Shown here in pieces: positions 18,876-30,743 of a DNA stretch of 64,000 nt; the stretch's first letter is position 1, and each line of letters opens with the position of its first letter. The notes beneath the pieces were generated by a model. It was not told the origin of the DNA. It saw only the letters and a list, made by a program, of their open reading frames with translations, and searched no databases. Source of the DNA: Nocardia cyriacigeorgica (GTDB lineage: Bacteria; Actinomycetota; Actinomycetes; Mycobacteriales; Mycobacteriaceae); the NCBI RefSeq assembly GCF_010868145.1, contig NZ_JAAGUY010000016.1:62001-126000 (forward strand). The letters are read 5' to 3'. The position numbers and the translations under genes are program-made.

Positions 18876-19733
18876 TCACGCGCAGTGCAATGCCGCCAGC
18901 AACGTCGTGAGAATCGCTGAGCGACGGGCGCCGGTGCGCAAGACCGCGGACACCGGCACCCGCAACGGGTGGCCTGCCAATTCGAGCGTCGCGATGCCCT
19001 CCGTCGGGCTGTTCGCATAGAGGATGGTCCAGGCGCTCGGATGGTTGATCAGCTCCATGGTTGCCGTATGGTCCGGCGGAATCGGCGGACCATACGTCGG
19101 TCCGGACGGCTGATCGGCGAAGGCCGCGCGCACCACATTGTGCAGCAGCACCTGCTCGGATTCCGGGGGCAGCAGCAGCGGGTAGGCGCTGAGATCGGTC
19201 AACGTGACATCGGTGCGTCCGGCCAGCGGATGTGACGTGGCGGTGGCGATCATCAGGTCCTCCACCCACAGCTGCTCCACCGTCAACCCGGGCTGGTCGA
19301 CGCTGCCGCGGATCAGCGCCAGATCACAGTCACCATCGGCGACGGCGGCGATACGCTGGCGGAAGGGTTTGATGACGAACTCGATCTCCGCGCCGGGATG
19401 GCCGTCGCGCGCGCCCGCGATCGCCGACAGCGATCTGGTCGCGAACGACATATTCGCGGCGAGCCGGATGCGTGGGCGCGAGGTGCGCACGGCGGCCCGA
19501 ATGGCCGACTCCAAACTCAGCATCTGCTTGGCCAGCGGAAGTAGCCTGGTGCTCGCGTCGGTGGGCACGACCGATCGGGTGGACCGCTCGAAGAGCTGGA
19601 CGCCGAGGTCGTGTTCGAGCCGGGCGATCTGATGACTGATCGCCGACTGGGAGATGAAACATCGGGTCGCGGCCCTGCTGAAGCTGAGCTCCTCGCATAC
19701 CGCGACGAAGTAGGTGAGCTGCCGGAGCTCCAC
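18876..19733 (-). CDS. LysR-family transcriptional regulator
   Basis: About 285 aa. The N-terminal winged helix reads LRQLTYFVAVCEELSFSRAA followed by ISQSAISHQIARLEHDLGV, and the substrate-binding domain fills the rest (AEIEFVIKPFRQ, VEDLMIATATSHPLAG). Start: an ATG at 19745 is possible, but it is part of GGAGGT (19743-19738), a strong Shine-Dalgarno sequence 4 bases before GTG 19733, which gives the family-typical MELRQLTYF. It is divergent from the ndh-2 gene across about 110 AT-richer bases, so it may control that gene and itself. Ligand unknown. Confidence 0.9.
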   Translation of the reverse strand: MELRQLTYFVAVCEELSFSRAATRCFISQSAISHQIARLEHDLGVQLFERSTRSVVPTDASTRLLPLAKQMLSLESAIRAAVRTSRPRIRLAANMSFATRSLSAIAGARDGHPGAEIEFVIKPFRQRIAAVADGDCDLALIRGSVDQPGLTVEQLWVEDLMIATATSHPLAGRTDVTLTDLSAYPLLLPPESEQVLLHNVVRAAFADQPSGPTYGPPIPPDHTATMELINHPSAWTILYANSPTEGIATLELAGHPLRVPVSAVLRTGARRSAILTTLLAALHCA

Positions 19734-19842
19734 CGTTACCTCCATTAATGAGTGATACAGATAAGAGTCATCTAAATTATGCGCCCTGACGGGTGAAATA
19801 TCTTCCCACCCGATCACGGTTCTTCATGAGAGAAGAGCTTTC

Positions 19843-21171
19843 ATGATCAACAGGGGTGTTGTGAGGATGCGTAACAACGGTGCCGTACAGGCAGTAGAGA
19901 CCGAGTTCGCCCAGGTCGTCATCGTCGGATCGGGATTCGGCGGGCTGGCCGCGGCCAAGCAGTTGGCCAAATCGGGCGTGAACTATGTTCTTATCTCGAG
20001 CACGCCGGAACATCTGTTCCAGCCGTTGCTCTATCAGGTCGCCACCGGCGTGCTGGCCGCCGACGAGATCGCACCGCCGATCGCGTCGATCCTGCGCAGG
20101 CACGACGAGGCAGATGTGCGGCTGGGCAAGGTCAGCTCGATTGATCCCGACGCCGCCGAACTCGTCTACGAGACTGCCGACGGGCCGCGCCGCATCCGCT
20201 ACGGATCGCTGATCGCCGCCACCGGCGCCAACCAGTCGTACTTCGGTCGCGACGACTTCGCCGAGAAGACGTTCTCGCTCAAGACCATCGACGATGCCAA
20301 GCGCCTGCGCGCGCAGATCGACCGGGTATTCGCCGAGGCCGAGCACGCCGACAAGGAAACCCGCGAACGCCTGCTCAGCTTCGTTGTCGTCGGCGCGGGC
20401 GCCACCGGTGTCGAGGTGGCCGGCCAGCTTGCCGAACTCGCCAAGCGCTACTACCACCAGGCGGTGTCGGTCACCTTGGTCGAGGGTGCGGGCGAGGTGC
20501 TGCCGCCCTTCGGCGGCGGGCTGTCGGAATACGCCAAGAAGTCGCTGACCGATGGTGGCGTGGACGTGCTGCTCGGCACCTTCGTCACCGATATCGAGCC
20601 CGGCAAGGTGACCGTCAAGGACACCGAAGGTGTGGAACGCCGCATCGCCGCGGAGACCGTTGTCTGGTCGGCCGGCGTGCAGGCCAGCGGTTTCACCAAG
20701 ATTCTTGCCGAGGCGACCGGTGCCGAGACCGACCGTGCCGGACGCCTGCTCATCAATCCCGACCTGACTGTTGGCGGCTACGCCGATATCTACGCCATCG
20801 GCGATATGACCTCGCTGAAGGGCTACCCGGGACAGTCGCCGGTCGCCATGCAGGAAGGCAGGCACGCCGCCGACATCATTCGGCGCAAGAAGCTGCCGGG
20901 CACCGAGTTCGAGTACTGGGACAAGGGCAGCATGGCGGTCATCCGTCGCCGTAGCGCCATCGCCAAGGTCAGCGACAAGATCAAGTTCAAGGGTCTGATC
21001 GCCTGGTACATGTGGTTGGCGGTACACCTGTTCTATCTGGTCGGATTCCGTAACCGGTTCATGGCCGTGATGGGCTGGCTTGTCGCCTTCACCGGCAACG
21101 GGCGGCCGGGCTTCGCCGAGATCGACAAGGATCGGCCCGCCGCCGAGGCGCGCGCACGCGTGGCCGCCTGA
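19843..21171 (+). CDS. ndh: Type II NADH dehydrogenase
   Basis: A 442 aa single-subunit, non-proton-pumping NADH:quinone oxidoreductase at the inner face of the membrane. The FAD-binding motif VVIVGSGFGGLAAAKQLAK is at residue ~24, the NADH-binding motif VVVGAGATGVEVAGQLAEL at ~185, and the FAD-contact DIYAIGDMTSL at ~320. The C-terminal helix region YMWLAVHLFYLVGFRNRF is the membrane anchor. A LysR gene is divergent. A clear hairpin follows. The identification is sound, although another NDH-2 may exist elsewhere, as in mycobacteria. Confidence 0.93.
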   Translation: MINRGVVRMRNNGAVQAVETEFAQVVIVGSGFGGLAAAKQLAKSGVNYVLISSTPEHLFQPLLYQVATGVLAADEIAPPIASILRRHDEADVRLGKVSSIDPDAAELVYETADGPRRIRYGSLIAATGANQSYFGRDDFAEKTFSLKTIDDAKRLRAQIDRVFAEAEHADKETRERLLSFVVVGAGATGVEVAGQLAELAKRYYHQAVSVTLVEGAGEVLPPFGGGLSEYAKKSLTDGGVDVLLGTFVTDIEPGKVTVKDTEGVERRIAAETVVWSAGVQASGFTKILAEATGAETDRAGRLLINPDLTVGGYADIYAIGDMTSLKGYPGQSPVAMQEGRHAADIIRRKKLPGTEFEYWDKGSMAVIRRRSAIAKVSDKIKFKGLIAWYMWLAVHLFYLVGFRNRFMAVMGWLVAFTGNGRPGFAEIDKDRPAAEARARVAA

Positions 21172-21178
21172 CCTGGCG

Positions 21179-21214
21179 CGATCGCGCTGTCCCGCGGTGA
21201 GGGCAGCGCGATCG
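21179..21214 (+). terminator. Terminator of ndh
   Basis: CGATCGCGCTG (21179-21189) pairs perfectly with CAGCGCGATCG (21204-21214), and an inner CCC/GGG pair extends the stem past a one-base bulge. GTTGTG follows. Confidence 0.75.
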
Positions 21215-21358
21215 GTTGTGTGCGGCCGACGTCGCAGGGAACGCTCGTCGACGCGGCGGTGAACGTCCGGTGTGATGGGCGTCTCGTTCACCGAACGGGC
21301 ATACACGCGACACTCGGCGGTCGCTCCGGCGCAGTCTGCGGCTGGCCTCATAACGGAT

Positions 21359-22186
21359 ATGACTATTACGTCCGTGTTGACGGCCCCGGCTCGACCGACG
21401 GACACCGGGGTGGAACGGTCTCGGTATTCACTGGTCGTCTCCTCCGATACCGACCATCGCACCGCCGCCCAGCGCCTGCGCTACGACGTCTTCGCCGGCG
21501 AACCCGGCTTCCAGATCCCCGACGACGGAACCGGTCTGGATGCCGACCGCTTCGACGAGCACTGCGATCACCTGCTGGTCCGTGACGAGCTGACCGAACA
21601 GTTCGTCGGCTGCTACCGGATGTTGCCGCCGGACAAGGTCGCTGCCGCGGGCGGCTACTACACCGCCACCGAATTCGACCTCACCCGGCTCGATCCGACC
21701 GGCCATCGAATCGTGGAAATGGGGCGGGCCTGTGTGGTGCCCGACCACCGCAACGGCTCGGTGCTGACCCTCATGTGGGCGGGCATCCTGCACTACATCC
21801 AGCTCACCGGATACGAATGGGTGATGGGCTGCGTCTCGGTGCCGATGCGCGACAACCCGGACGATCCTGCCGGGGTCAATGTGCGTGGCGTGCGCGACCT
21901 ACTACTCGGCAGGCATGCCTGCGACCCCGAGCGACGAGTGGATCCTCATCGGCCGGTCGTGGTGGACGGCAAATCGCTCGACGACCTCGAACCGCCCGCC
22001 CGCCCCAAGCTTCCGCCGCTGCTGCGCGGCTACCTGCGTCTGGGTGCGGAGATCTGCGGTGAACCAGCCCACGACCCCGATTTCGCGGTCGCCGACTTCG
22101 TTGCGCTGCTCGGCCTCGACACCATCAACACCCGATACCTGGAGCGGTTGCAAGGCGCCGCCGCCGGGTTGGACAGCGGGCGGTGA
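21359..22186 (+). CDS. GNAT-fold N-acyltransferase (Rv3027c-like, ornithine-lipid-synthase type)
   Basis: About 275 aa. LRYDVFAGEPGFQIPDDG, DEHCDHLLVRDE and VGCYRMLPPDK match the hemolysin-like/OlsB group of acyltransferases, with EMGRACVVPDHRNGSVLTLMW as the acyl-CoA or acyl-ACP binding core. OlsB-type enzymes N-acylate ornithine to make lyso-ornithine lipid; whether this one does is unproven. It overlaps the PlsC gene by 4 bases (GTGA), the OlsB-OlsA arrangement, as in mycobacteria. The ATG at 21359 gives MTITSVLTAPARP; an upstream ATG at 21272 adds 29 residues without clear homology and is less likely. Confidence 0.82.
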   Translation: MTITSVLTAPARPTDTGVERSRYSLVVSSDTDHRTAAQRLRYDVFAGEPGFQIPDDGTGLDADRFDEHCDHLLVRDELTEQFVGCYRMLPPDKVAAAGGYYTATEFDLTRLDPTGHRIVEMGRACVVPDHRNGSVLTLMWAGILHYIQLTGYEWVMGCVSVPMRDNPDDPAGVNVRGVRDLLLGRHACDPERRVDPHRPVVVDGKSLDDLEPPARPKLPPLLRGYLRLGAEICGEPAHDPDFAVADFVALLGLDTINTRYLERLQGAAAGLDSGR

Positions 22187-23115
22187 GCGCGATGGTGTTC
22201 GACGCTCCGCCCGCAACAGCAGCACATTCCTGGATGCCGATCAGTCCGTGCAGCACAGGATGTGTCCAGCCGTCCGATGCCGCGGGCACGGCCCGGGTCG
22301 TCGGCCGGGCCCTGCGGCTGGCCGGACTGCTGGCCAGCTACCCGGCCGCGCATGTGTTCACCCCATCGGGCCGCCGGGAGCGGTTGCAGCGTGAGTACGC
22401 GCGCGGCGTCCTGCGCGGCTGCGGTATCGAACTTCGCGTGATCGACAACCGTGGCGAGGCGGCCGGGGGCGACGCGCGCTACGGCGCACCCGGTGCCGGT
22501 GTGCTGGTCGTGGCCGGTCATATCGGCTGGTCGGATGTGGTGGTGCTGGCCGCGGTCCAACCGTTGAGTTTTGTGGCACGGGCCGATCTGATCGATTGGC
22601 CGATGCTCGGCGGGCTGGCCAAGCTGATGCGGATCATCCCCATCGAACGCGAGCGGTTGCGGGCGCTGCCGGGTGTGGTCGCGCAGATCGCCGAACGCCT
22701 CGCCGCGGGTGAGCGAGTCGCGGCCTTTCCCGAGGGCACCACCTGGTGCGGGCGTGCCTACGGCAAGCTGCGCCCCGCGCTGTTCCAGGCGGCGGTCGAT
22801 ACCGGAACACCCGTCCAGCCCATCCGGTTGCGCTACCTCGACGGGCACGGTGAGCGCTGCACCGCACCGGGTTTCGTCGGTGACGACACCTTCGCCACCT
22901 CCGCCCGGCGGGTGCTGCGTTCGCGCGGCATCATCGCCGAGATCGTGCTCGAGCCGGTCCAGGAACCGGGCACCGACCGCCGCGATCTTGCCCGCCGCTG
23001 CGAGGAATTGATGCGCACGCCGGACCTGTCCGACGGCGCCCGCTCCGCGCTGGCCGCTGCGACGCTGCACCTGGCGGATACGGCCGCCCGGTCGACGCAG
23101 CCGGAAAGGGTGTAG
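22183..23115 (+). CDS. 1-acyl-sn-glycerol-3-phosphate acyltransferase family protein (PlsC/OlsA type)
   Basis: A 310 aa protein with the PlsC motifs: GHIGWSD (H-x4-D catalytic site), IIPIERERLRALP (motif II), FPEGTTWCGR (motif III, acyl acceptor) and TPVQPIRLRYLDG (motif IV). It acylates a lyso-phospholipid or lyso-ornithine lipid at the membrane. The GTG start overlaps the upstream GNAT stop, which couples the two reactions. The first ~50 residues are not conserved with other PlsC proteins, so an internal start remains possible. Confidence 0.88.
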   Translation: MSAMVFDAPPATAAHSWMPISPCSTGCVQPSDAAGTARVVGRALRLAGLLASYPAAHVFTPSGRRERLQREYARGVLRGCGIELRVIDNRGEAAGGDARYGAPGAGVLVVAGHIGWSDVVVLAAVQPLSFVARADLIDWPMLGGLAKLMRIIPIERERLRALPGVVAQIAERLAAGERVAAFPEGTTWCGRAYGKLRPALFQAAVDTGTPVQPIRLRYLDGHGERCTAPGFVGDDTFATSARRVLRSRGIIAEIVLEPVQEPGTDRRDLARRCEELMRTPDLSDGARSALAAATLHLADTAARSTQPERV

Positions 23116-23190
23116 GCAACCGCCGTCACGTTTCCGGGCGCAGTCTCGTCTACCGATCGAAGGGATCGATGACCACGAAAGGTAGATGGC

Positions 23191-24132
23191 ATGAAGTGTG
23201 GAATCCTCGGTCGACGGCTGGCTCTCGGCATCACCGCCGGCGGCCTGGTGGCCGCGGCACTCGTAGCTCCGGTGAGCCACGCACAGGTGCCTGAGGTCTC
23301 GACGTATCAATCGAGGTACCTCGAACGGGTCGAATCGCACTACGTCGACACTGATCTCGCCCGCTTCCACTACACCCGAGCCGGGAGCGGTTCACCCGTT
23401 GTGCTGATTTCCGGCGGCGGGCTATGGGGGTATTCCTGGCGGGACGTGATCGCGCCACTCGCCGCCGAGCACACTGTGTACGCAGTCGACCTGCCAAGCC
23501 AGGGATACACCGAACTGCGACGCACGGACTTCGCCTACGATCTGCCTGCGATGGCGGATGCGATCGGGATATTCCTCGACGCCGTCGGGTTGGACCGTAC
23601 GGCCCTGGTCGGCCACTCCTGGGGCGGGGCGTGGAGTCTGTATTTCGCCCAGCAGTATCCGCAGCGCACCGACAAGCTCGTGCTGCTGGACTCGCCCGGG
23701 CTCAACGCGGAAAAGGCCCCGTCCACACCGTTGTTCACCACGCCGCTGCTCGGTGAAGTGGCAACGACGCTTACCACTCGCTCGCTCTACGCGGACAACA
23801 TCCGCGGCACCTTCCGAAACGAACATCTGGTCACCGAGGAAGTGGTCGACGAACTGTACGCGCCGTTCTCGAGACCCGAGAATCGCGCGGGCTTCCTCGC
23901 ACTGTGGCGCAACCTGGACTATCGCCGCACCGACGACGCACTCGAGCGGGTTACCGCACCAACGCTCATCCTCTGGGGCGGCGACGACACCTGGCTGCCG
24001 CCATCGCAGGCCACCACCCTTGCCGACCGGATTCCGGCAGCCGCCGCGACCATCCTCCCCGGCTGTGGACACACCGTGCATGAAGATTGCCCTGCGCAGA
24101 CCAACCCGTTGCTCATCGAATTCCTCCGATAG
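23191..24132 (+). CDS. Secreted alpha/beta-hydrolase
   Basis: A 313 aa hydrolase with an N-terminal signal peptide: KCGILGRRLALGITAGG, a hydrophobic core and VSHAQ as a signal peptidase I site near residue 30. The fold shows ISGGGLWGYSWRDV (oxyanion HG-like strand), the nucleophile elbow GHSWGG, the acid in LILWGGDDTWLP and the base in GCGHTVHED. Substrate unknown; esterase or epoxide-hydrolase-like chemistry are both possible. The ATG has GAAAGGTAG 5 bases upstream. A hairpin follows the stop. Confidence 0.88.
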   Translation: MKCGILGRRLALGITAGGLVAAALVAPVSHAQVPEVSTYQSRYLERVESHYVDTDLARFHYTRAGSGSPVVLISGGGLWGYSWRDVIAPLAAEHTVYAVDLPSQGYTELRRTDFAYDLPAMADAIGIFLDAVGLDRTALVGHSWGGAWSLYFAQQYPQRTDKLVLLDSPGLNAEKAPSTPLFTTPLLGEVATTLTTRSLYADNIRGTFRNEHLVTEEVVDELYAPFSRPENRAGFLALWRNLDYRRTDDALERVTAPTLILWGGDDTWLPPSQATTLADRIPAAAATILPGCGHTVHEDCPAQTNPLLIEFLR

Positions 24133-24138
24133 CAACCG

Positions 24139-24176
24139 TGTCGTCCGCGAGCCATGATGTGGGCCCGCGGACGACA
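24139..24176 (+). terminator. Terminator of the secreted hydrolase gene
   Basis: TGTCGTCCGCG (24139-24149) pairs perfectly over 11 bp with CGCGGACGACA (24166-24176). Confidence 0.75.
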
Positions 24177-24256
24177 ACCCGCTCGGACTTCAGTGCCTGA
24201 ACCATTATCCGGATCAGCCGTGGACCGAGCAGTGCGTACAGCCGCTCGATGTGGGG

Positions 24257-24631
24257 TCAGAAAGCGCTGCCGGTCGAAGGCAGTGGGAAGGAGCCACGGC
24301 CGTGATGGCCACGGTCCCAGTCGTGCCTGCTGTGGCGGCCGCGATCCCAGTCGTGGTCATGGCGCCCGCGGTTCCAGTCGCCGTGACCGCCGCGGTTCCA
24401 ACTGCCATGGCCGCCGCGGTTCCAGTCGCCGTGACGGCCATGGCCGTGACCGTGCCGTCCGTGACCGGGACGATTGACGGTGTCGAGTCCGTCGGTCGGC
24501 TCGAGGACCGCGGGTGCGGCGAAGGCGGGCACCGCGAGCGCGGTGACGGGCGCGAGGGCGAGAGTGGCGGCGACGGCGACGCGGGTCAGGGTGCGTCGGG
24601 TTCGGCCGTGCTGGTGAGTGTTTCGGCTCAT
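24257..24631 (-). CDS. Small secreted His/Trp/Arg/Gly-rich repeat protein
   Basis: 124 aa. The signal peptide (residues 1-38, basic start, VAVAATLALAPVTALAVPAFA) is followed by a ~20 residue spacer and a tail of imperfect repeats around HGDWNRGG, with Asp/Arg variants such as HDWDRGRH. At the DNA level the repeat unit is about 24 bp. The tail has many His and five Trp, so metal binding or wall association is conceivable, but I know no family. The ATG is well supported by GAGGTAACTCCG just upstream. It is convergent with the hydrolase gene. Confidence 0.75.
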   Translation of the reverse strand: MSRNTHQHGRTRRTLTRVAVAATLALAPVTALAVPAFAAPAVLEPTDGLDTVNRPGHGRHGHGHGRHGDWNRGGHGSWNRGGHGDWNRGRHDHDWDRGRHSRHDWDRGHHGRGSFPLPSTGSAF

Positions 24632-24871
24632 CGGAGTTACCTCATTCGATTCTGTCGCCGCACCGGAGCGGTCCGGCGTTTCTGATCACCTGGACTGGGT
24701 CGCATCCGGCGATCATCTGTCGCCATCGAATGTACCGCTAAATAACGGCGCATTCAATAGGTATATGATCAGGCGGAAGTTCGCGGGCCGCGCAGTGGGC
24801 CAACTCACCGGGAGGTGGCGGTGAGCGGCCGGGAATAACCGCGTTTCGGTGACGGCTATCCTTTACTGGTC
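24632..24871. other. Divergent promoter region between the repeat protein and iscS
   Basis: 240 bases without a gene. It contains an AT-richer patch at about 24730-24770, including TATGAT at 24764-24769 on the plus strand, and TATCCT at 24857-24862, 9 bases before the iscS ATG. Either could be a -10 of the iscS operon. I see no conserved RNA structure. Confidence 0.4.
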
Positions 24872-26098
24872 ATGAAGTCGGCTTTCCCGGGCCCGGTCAT
24901 CGGTGCGCCCAAGACGGTCTACCTCGATCATGCGGCGACCACTCCCATGCTGCCTGCCGCCATCGAGGCGATGACGGCTGCCATGGGGCTGGTCGGTAAC
25001 GCCTCCTCCCTGCACGGTTCCGGTCGCGCGGCGCGCCGCCGGGTCGAGGAGGCGCGCGAATCCATCGCCGCCGACCTGGGTGCACGCCCGTCCGAGGTGA
25101 TCTTCACCGCCGGTGGCACCGAAAGCGACAACCTCGCGGTCAAGGGCATCTACTGGGCCCGCCGCGATGCCGACCCGCGCTGCACCCGCGTCATCGCGAG
25201 TGCGGTCGAACATCACGCCGTGGTCGACGCCGTCGAATGGCTGGAACAGCACGAGGGCGCCCAGGTGACGTGGCTGCCCGTCGACGCCGACGGTGTGGTG
25301 TCGGTCGGTGCGCTGCGCGCGGAGCTGGCCGAGCATCCCGACGAGGTCGCGCTGGTGAGCGTCATGTGGGCCAACAACGAGGTCGGCACAATCCAGCCGA
25401 TCAGCGAACTGGCCGCGGTGGCACAGGAATTCGACGTGCCCATGCACAGCGATGCGGTGCAGGCGGCCGGCCAGGTCCCGATCGACTTCGGCACCAGTGG
25501 GTTGTCGGCGGCGAGCTTCGCCGGGCACAAAGTCGGTGGGCCACACGGGATCGGCGTGCTGCTACTTGGCAGGCAGGTGCCGTGTGTACCGCTGCTGCAC
25601 GGCGGCGGACACGAGCGTGATCTGCGCTCCGGCACGGTCGACGTCGCGAGCTCGGTCGGACTGGCCGCCGCGATGCACGAGGCCGTCGGTGAACTGTCCA
25701 CGCGCACCGTCGAACTGACCCGCCTGCGTGACGAATTGATCGCGGGCGTGCACGATCTGGTCCCCGACGCTGTCCTGAACGGTCCGCACGACGAGCGCAG
25801 GCTACCGGGCAACGCGCACTTCACTTTCTCCGGCTGCGAGGGCGATTCGCTGCTGATGCTGCTGGACGCCGCGGGCATCGAATGCTCGACCGGTTCGGCA
25901 TGCAACGCGGGGGTCGCTTCGCCCAGTCATGTGTTGATCGCGATGGGTGTCGAGCCATGGCAGGCGCGCGGATCATTGCGTTTTTCGTTGGGGCACACCA
26001 CCACCGGCGCGGAGGTCGGTGCATTGCTGGAGGTGCTGCCACAAGTGGTCGAACGAGCCAGGGCCGCTGGTCTGGCCGGCGCGAAGGGAGGTGTCTGA
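24872..26098 (+). CDS. iscS: Cysteine desulfurase
   Basis: A 408 aa PLP enzyme that takes sulfur from cysteine and provides it for tRNA thiolation and Fe-S clusters. YLDHAATTP is the N-terminal signature, SAVEHHAVV the PLP-stacking His, [16 protein letters not shown] the Schiff-base Lys, and [10 protein letters not shown] the persulfide Cys loop. The order iscS-mnmA, with a one-base overlap of stop and start, implies direct delivery of sulfur to the tRNA thiouridylase MnmA, as in M. tuberculosis. N terminus begins [11 protein letters not shown]; one of two possible -10 boxes is close upstream. Confidence 0.94.
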   Translation: MKSAFPGPVIGAPKTVYLDHAATTPMLPAAIEAMTAAMGLVGNASSLHGSGRAARRRVEEARESIAADLGARPSEVIFTAGGTESDNLAVKGIYWARRDADPRCTRVIASAVEHHAVVDAVEWLEQHEGAQVTWLPVDADGVVSVGALRAELAEHPDEVALVSVMWANNEVGTIQPISELAAVAQEFDVPMHSDAVQAAGQVPIDFGTSGLSAASFAGHKVGGPHGIGVLLLGRQVPCVPLLHGGGHERDLRSGTVDVASSVGLAAAMHEAVGELSTRTVELTRLRDELIAGVHDLVPDAVLNGPHDERRLPGNAHFTFSGCEGDSLLMLLDAAGIECSTGSACNAGVASPSHVLIAMGVEPWQARGSLRFSLGHTTTGAEVGALLEVLPQVVERARAAGLAGAKGGV

Positions 26099-27198
26099 TG
26101 CGGGTACTCGCCGCGATGAGCGGTGGTGTGGATTCGGCGGTGGCCGCTGCGCGCGCCGTCGAGGCCGGACATGAGGTGGTGGGAGTCCATCTAGCGCTGT
26201 CCGCGACACCGGGCACTCTGCGCACCGGGTCACGTGGATGCTGCTCGAAGGAGGACGCGGGCGACGCCCGGCGCGCCGCCGATGTGCTAGGCATCCCGTT
26301 CTACGTCTGGGATTTCGCCGACCGCTTCAAAGAAGATGTCATCGACGATTTCGTCGCGGCCTACGCGGCGGGGGAGACCCCCAACCCGTGCCTGCGCTGT
26401 AACGAGAAGATCAAGTTCTCCGCGCTGGCCGACCGCGCGGTCGCGCTCGGCTTCGACGCCGTGGTCACCGGCCACTACGCCCGCCTGTCCGATGGAGTCC
26501 TGCGCAGGGCCGTCGACGCGGACAAGGATCAGTCCTACGTGCTGGCCGTGCTGACCGCCCAGCAGCTCTCGCGCGCCATGTTCCCCGTTGGGGACACGCC
26601 GAAGCCGCAGATCCGCGAGGAAGCCGCCGAGCGTGGTCTCGCCGTGGCGAACAAGCCCGACAGCCACGACATCTGCTTCATCCCCTCCGGTGACACGCGT
26701 GCGTTCCTCGGCGCCAAGATCGGTATCCGGCCGGGTGCGGTCGTCGATGCCGACGGCACCGAGCTCGCCACCCATGACGGCGTGCACGGTTTCACCATCG
26801 GCCAGCGCAAGGGCCTGGGATTGCCCGGCCCGGCCGCCGACGGCAAGCCGCGCTACGTCACCGATATCGACCCCGATTCCGGCACCGTCCGGGTGGGTTC
26901 GGCCGACGAGCTGCAGGTCTGGACCATCGAGGCCGAGCGCGCGATCTGGACCTCCGGTGCAGTGCCCGAGGGCCCGATCGACTGCGTGGTGCAGGTGCGC
27001 GCGCACGGTGGCACCGCACCGGCCGTCGCGGAGGCCGTTGGTTCGGGGCTGACGGTGCGGCTGCGCGAGCCGCTGACCGGTGTGGCGCGCGGCCAGGCCG
27101 TGGTGCTGTATCTGCCGGATTCGGCCGGTGATCAGGTGATCGGCAGCGGCACGATCTCGGCCACCGCGCGGACGGCACCGTCCGGCGTGAATCAGTGA
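26098..27198 (+). CDS. mnmA: tRNA-specific 2-thiouridylase
   Basis: 366 aa. It thiolates U34 of tRNAs for Lys, Glu and Gln. [13 protein letters not shown] is the PP-loop ATP-binding motif, [12 protein letters not shown] carries the first catalytic Cys and [10 protein letters not shown] the second. The C-terminal domain contains [11 protein letters not shown]. The ATG at 26098 shares one base with the iscS stop (TGATG); an earlier in-frame start inside iscS is not credible. Sulfur should come from IscS. Confidence 0.95.
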   Translation: MRVLAAMSGGVDSAVAAARAVEAGHEVVGVHLALSATPGTLRTGSRGCCSKEDAGDARRAADVLGIPFYVWDFADRFKEDVIDDFVAAYAAGETPNPCLRCNEKIKFSALADRAVALGFDAVVTGHYARLSDGVLRRAVDADKDQSYVLAVLTAQQLSRAMFPVGDTPKPQIREEAAERGLAVANKPDSHDICFIPSGDTRAFLGAKIGIRPGAVVDADGTELATHDGVHGFTIGQRKGLGLPGPAADGKPRYVTDIDPDSGTVRVGSADELQVWTIEAERAIWTSGAVPEGPIDCVVQVRAHGGTAPAVAEAVGSGLTVRLREPLTGVARGQAVVLYLPDSAGDQVIGSGTISATARTAPSGVNQ

Positions 27199-27289
27199 GC
27201 GGACACATTTCCCACCAGACGATCGGGCTGGTTCGGAGCGAGTCCGCGCAGTTCGGCGGCGCAACCGTGATTGTCGTTCGGGGCGTGGT

Positions 27290-28333
27290 GTGAGCGCCTC
27301 GGCCGGGAACCGGCGGCTGCCGTCCGGTATCGCGACCGCGATCGGGTCCTGGCCCGGCACCGATCCGCGCGAGGCCGCCGCGATCGCGGTCGGTGAACTC
27401 CCCGGGTTACCGCATCTGGTCGAACTTCCGGCACGCGGTGTCGGTGCGGACCTGATCGGGCGAGCGTCGGCACTGCTGGTCGACCTGCGCTTCGACACCA
27501 CCCCGCGCGGGTACCGGCTGGCCGATCGGCCGGGTGCGGTCTCACGGCGAGCCTCCGACCTGCTGCGCACCGATATCGACGCGCTCGACGAGGCATGGGA
27601 GGTGGCGGGCCTCCAGGGGTCGGGGCGAGTGGTGAAGGTGCAGGCCGTCGGTCCGCTGACACTCGCGGCCGAGGTGGAGCTGCGGGCCGGGCATCGAGCG
27701 CTCACCGATCCGGGCGCACTGCGTGATCTGTCGGAATCGCTTGCCGAAGGTTTGATCCAGCATGTGGCCGAGGTGGGTAAACGCCTCGATGCCGAGGTAG
27801 TGCTGCAATTGGACGAACCGGACCTGACTGCGGTGCTGAAGGGATCGCTGCGCGGGGCCAGCGCGCTGAACACAGTTCGCGCACTGCCGGAACCCGAAGC
27901 CCTGGCGGTGGTCGACGCCGTCATCGCCGCGCAGGACGTACCGGTCCTGATCCACACCTGTGCTGCCCCTCCCGCGCTGAACTTCCTTCGGCAATCCGCC
28001 GCGTCCGCCGTCGGATTCGATATGGCGACCATCGGTACCGCCGAACTCGACGCCATCGGCGAAATCCTGGACAGCGGCAAGCAAGTGGTGCTCGGCTCGG
28101 TGCCGACCACGCCCCCGGCGACCCCCGTCACCTGGCGTGATATCGCCGAACCCGGCGTTCGGCTCATCGACCGCCTCGGCTTCCCCCGCCGCACCCTCAC
28201 CACCCAGATCGCGGTGTCCCCGGCCTGCGGCCTCGCCGGTGATTCGGCGGAATGGGGGCGGCGGGCGCTGCGGCTGGCCGCGGAGGTCGCGGACGCGTAT
28301 TCCGACGATCCGGAATCGTTGTCACTCACCTGA
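27290..28333 (+). CDS. Cobalamin-independent methionine synthase C-terminal-like protein (Rv3015c-like)
   Basis: A 347 aa protein resembling the C-terminal (catalytic) barrel of MetE: GIATAIGSWPGTDPREAA at the start, VQAVGPLTLAAEVEL, VVLQLDEPDLTAVL, VLIHTCAAPPALNFL and TTQIAVSPACGLAG, which includes the Zn-ligand-like Cys region. It lacks the N-terminal MetE domain, so it is not standard MetE. Mycobacteria carry the same gene between mnmA and ligA. Its substrate is unknown. GTG start. Confidence 0.85.
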   Translation: MSASAGNRRLPSGIATAIGSWPGTDPREAAAIAVGELPGLPHLVELPARGVGADLIGRASALLVDLRFDTTPRGYRLADRPGAVSRRASDLLRTDIDALDEAWEVAGLQGSGRVVKVQAVGPLTLAAEVELRAGHRALTDPGALRDLSESLAEGLIQHVAEVGKRLDAEVVLQLDEPDLTAVLKGSLRGASALNTVRALPEPEALAVVDAVIAAQDVPVLIHTCAAPPALNFLRQSAASAVGFDMATIGTAELDAIGEILDSGKQVVLGSVPTTPPATPVTWRDIAEPGVRLIDRLGFPRRTLTTQIAVSPACGLAGDSAEWGRRALRLAAEVADAYSDDPESLSLT

Positions 28334-28486
28334 TTCAACGGTCGCCGAGCGTCCTCACGCGTCGTTCCGACGACCTTCCAGGCCGTGTGCGACACCCGGT
28401 CTCGAGCGCGTGTCGTTGGCGGGGTAGCACGGCGCGGGCCGGTCCGCACAAGGGCGTCGACAGGGCGTGGACGTGCGGGAACGTAG

Positions 28487-30688
<2,202 letters not shown>

Positions 30689-30743
30689 CGCGGGTGGGGG
30701 GGGGGACAACTGGATCGGAGGACGCAGCCGTCCCGGGTTCGGC

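Noticed and set aside
19734-19842. Specific LysR T-N11-A operator between the LysR gene and ndh
   Set aside because: The region is AT-richer and has imperfect dyads (GAT-N13-ATC), but no convincing T-N11-A palindrome.
30696-30705. Ten-G run as a phase-variation switch
   Set aside because: It lies in the intergenic gap after ligA and before the MFS remnant's start, so slippage would not change a frame as annotated; a sequencing artefact is also possible.
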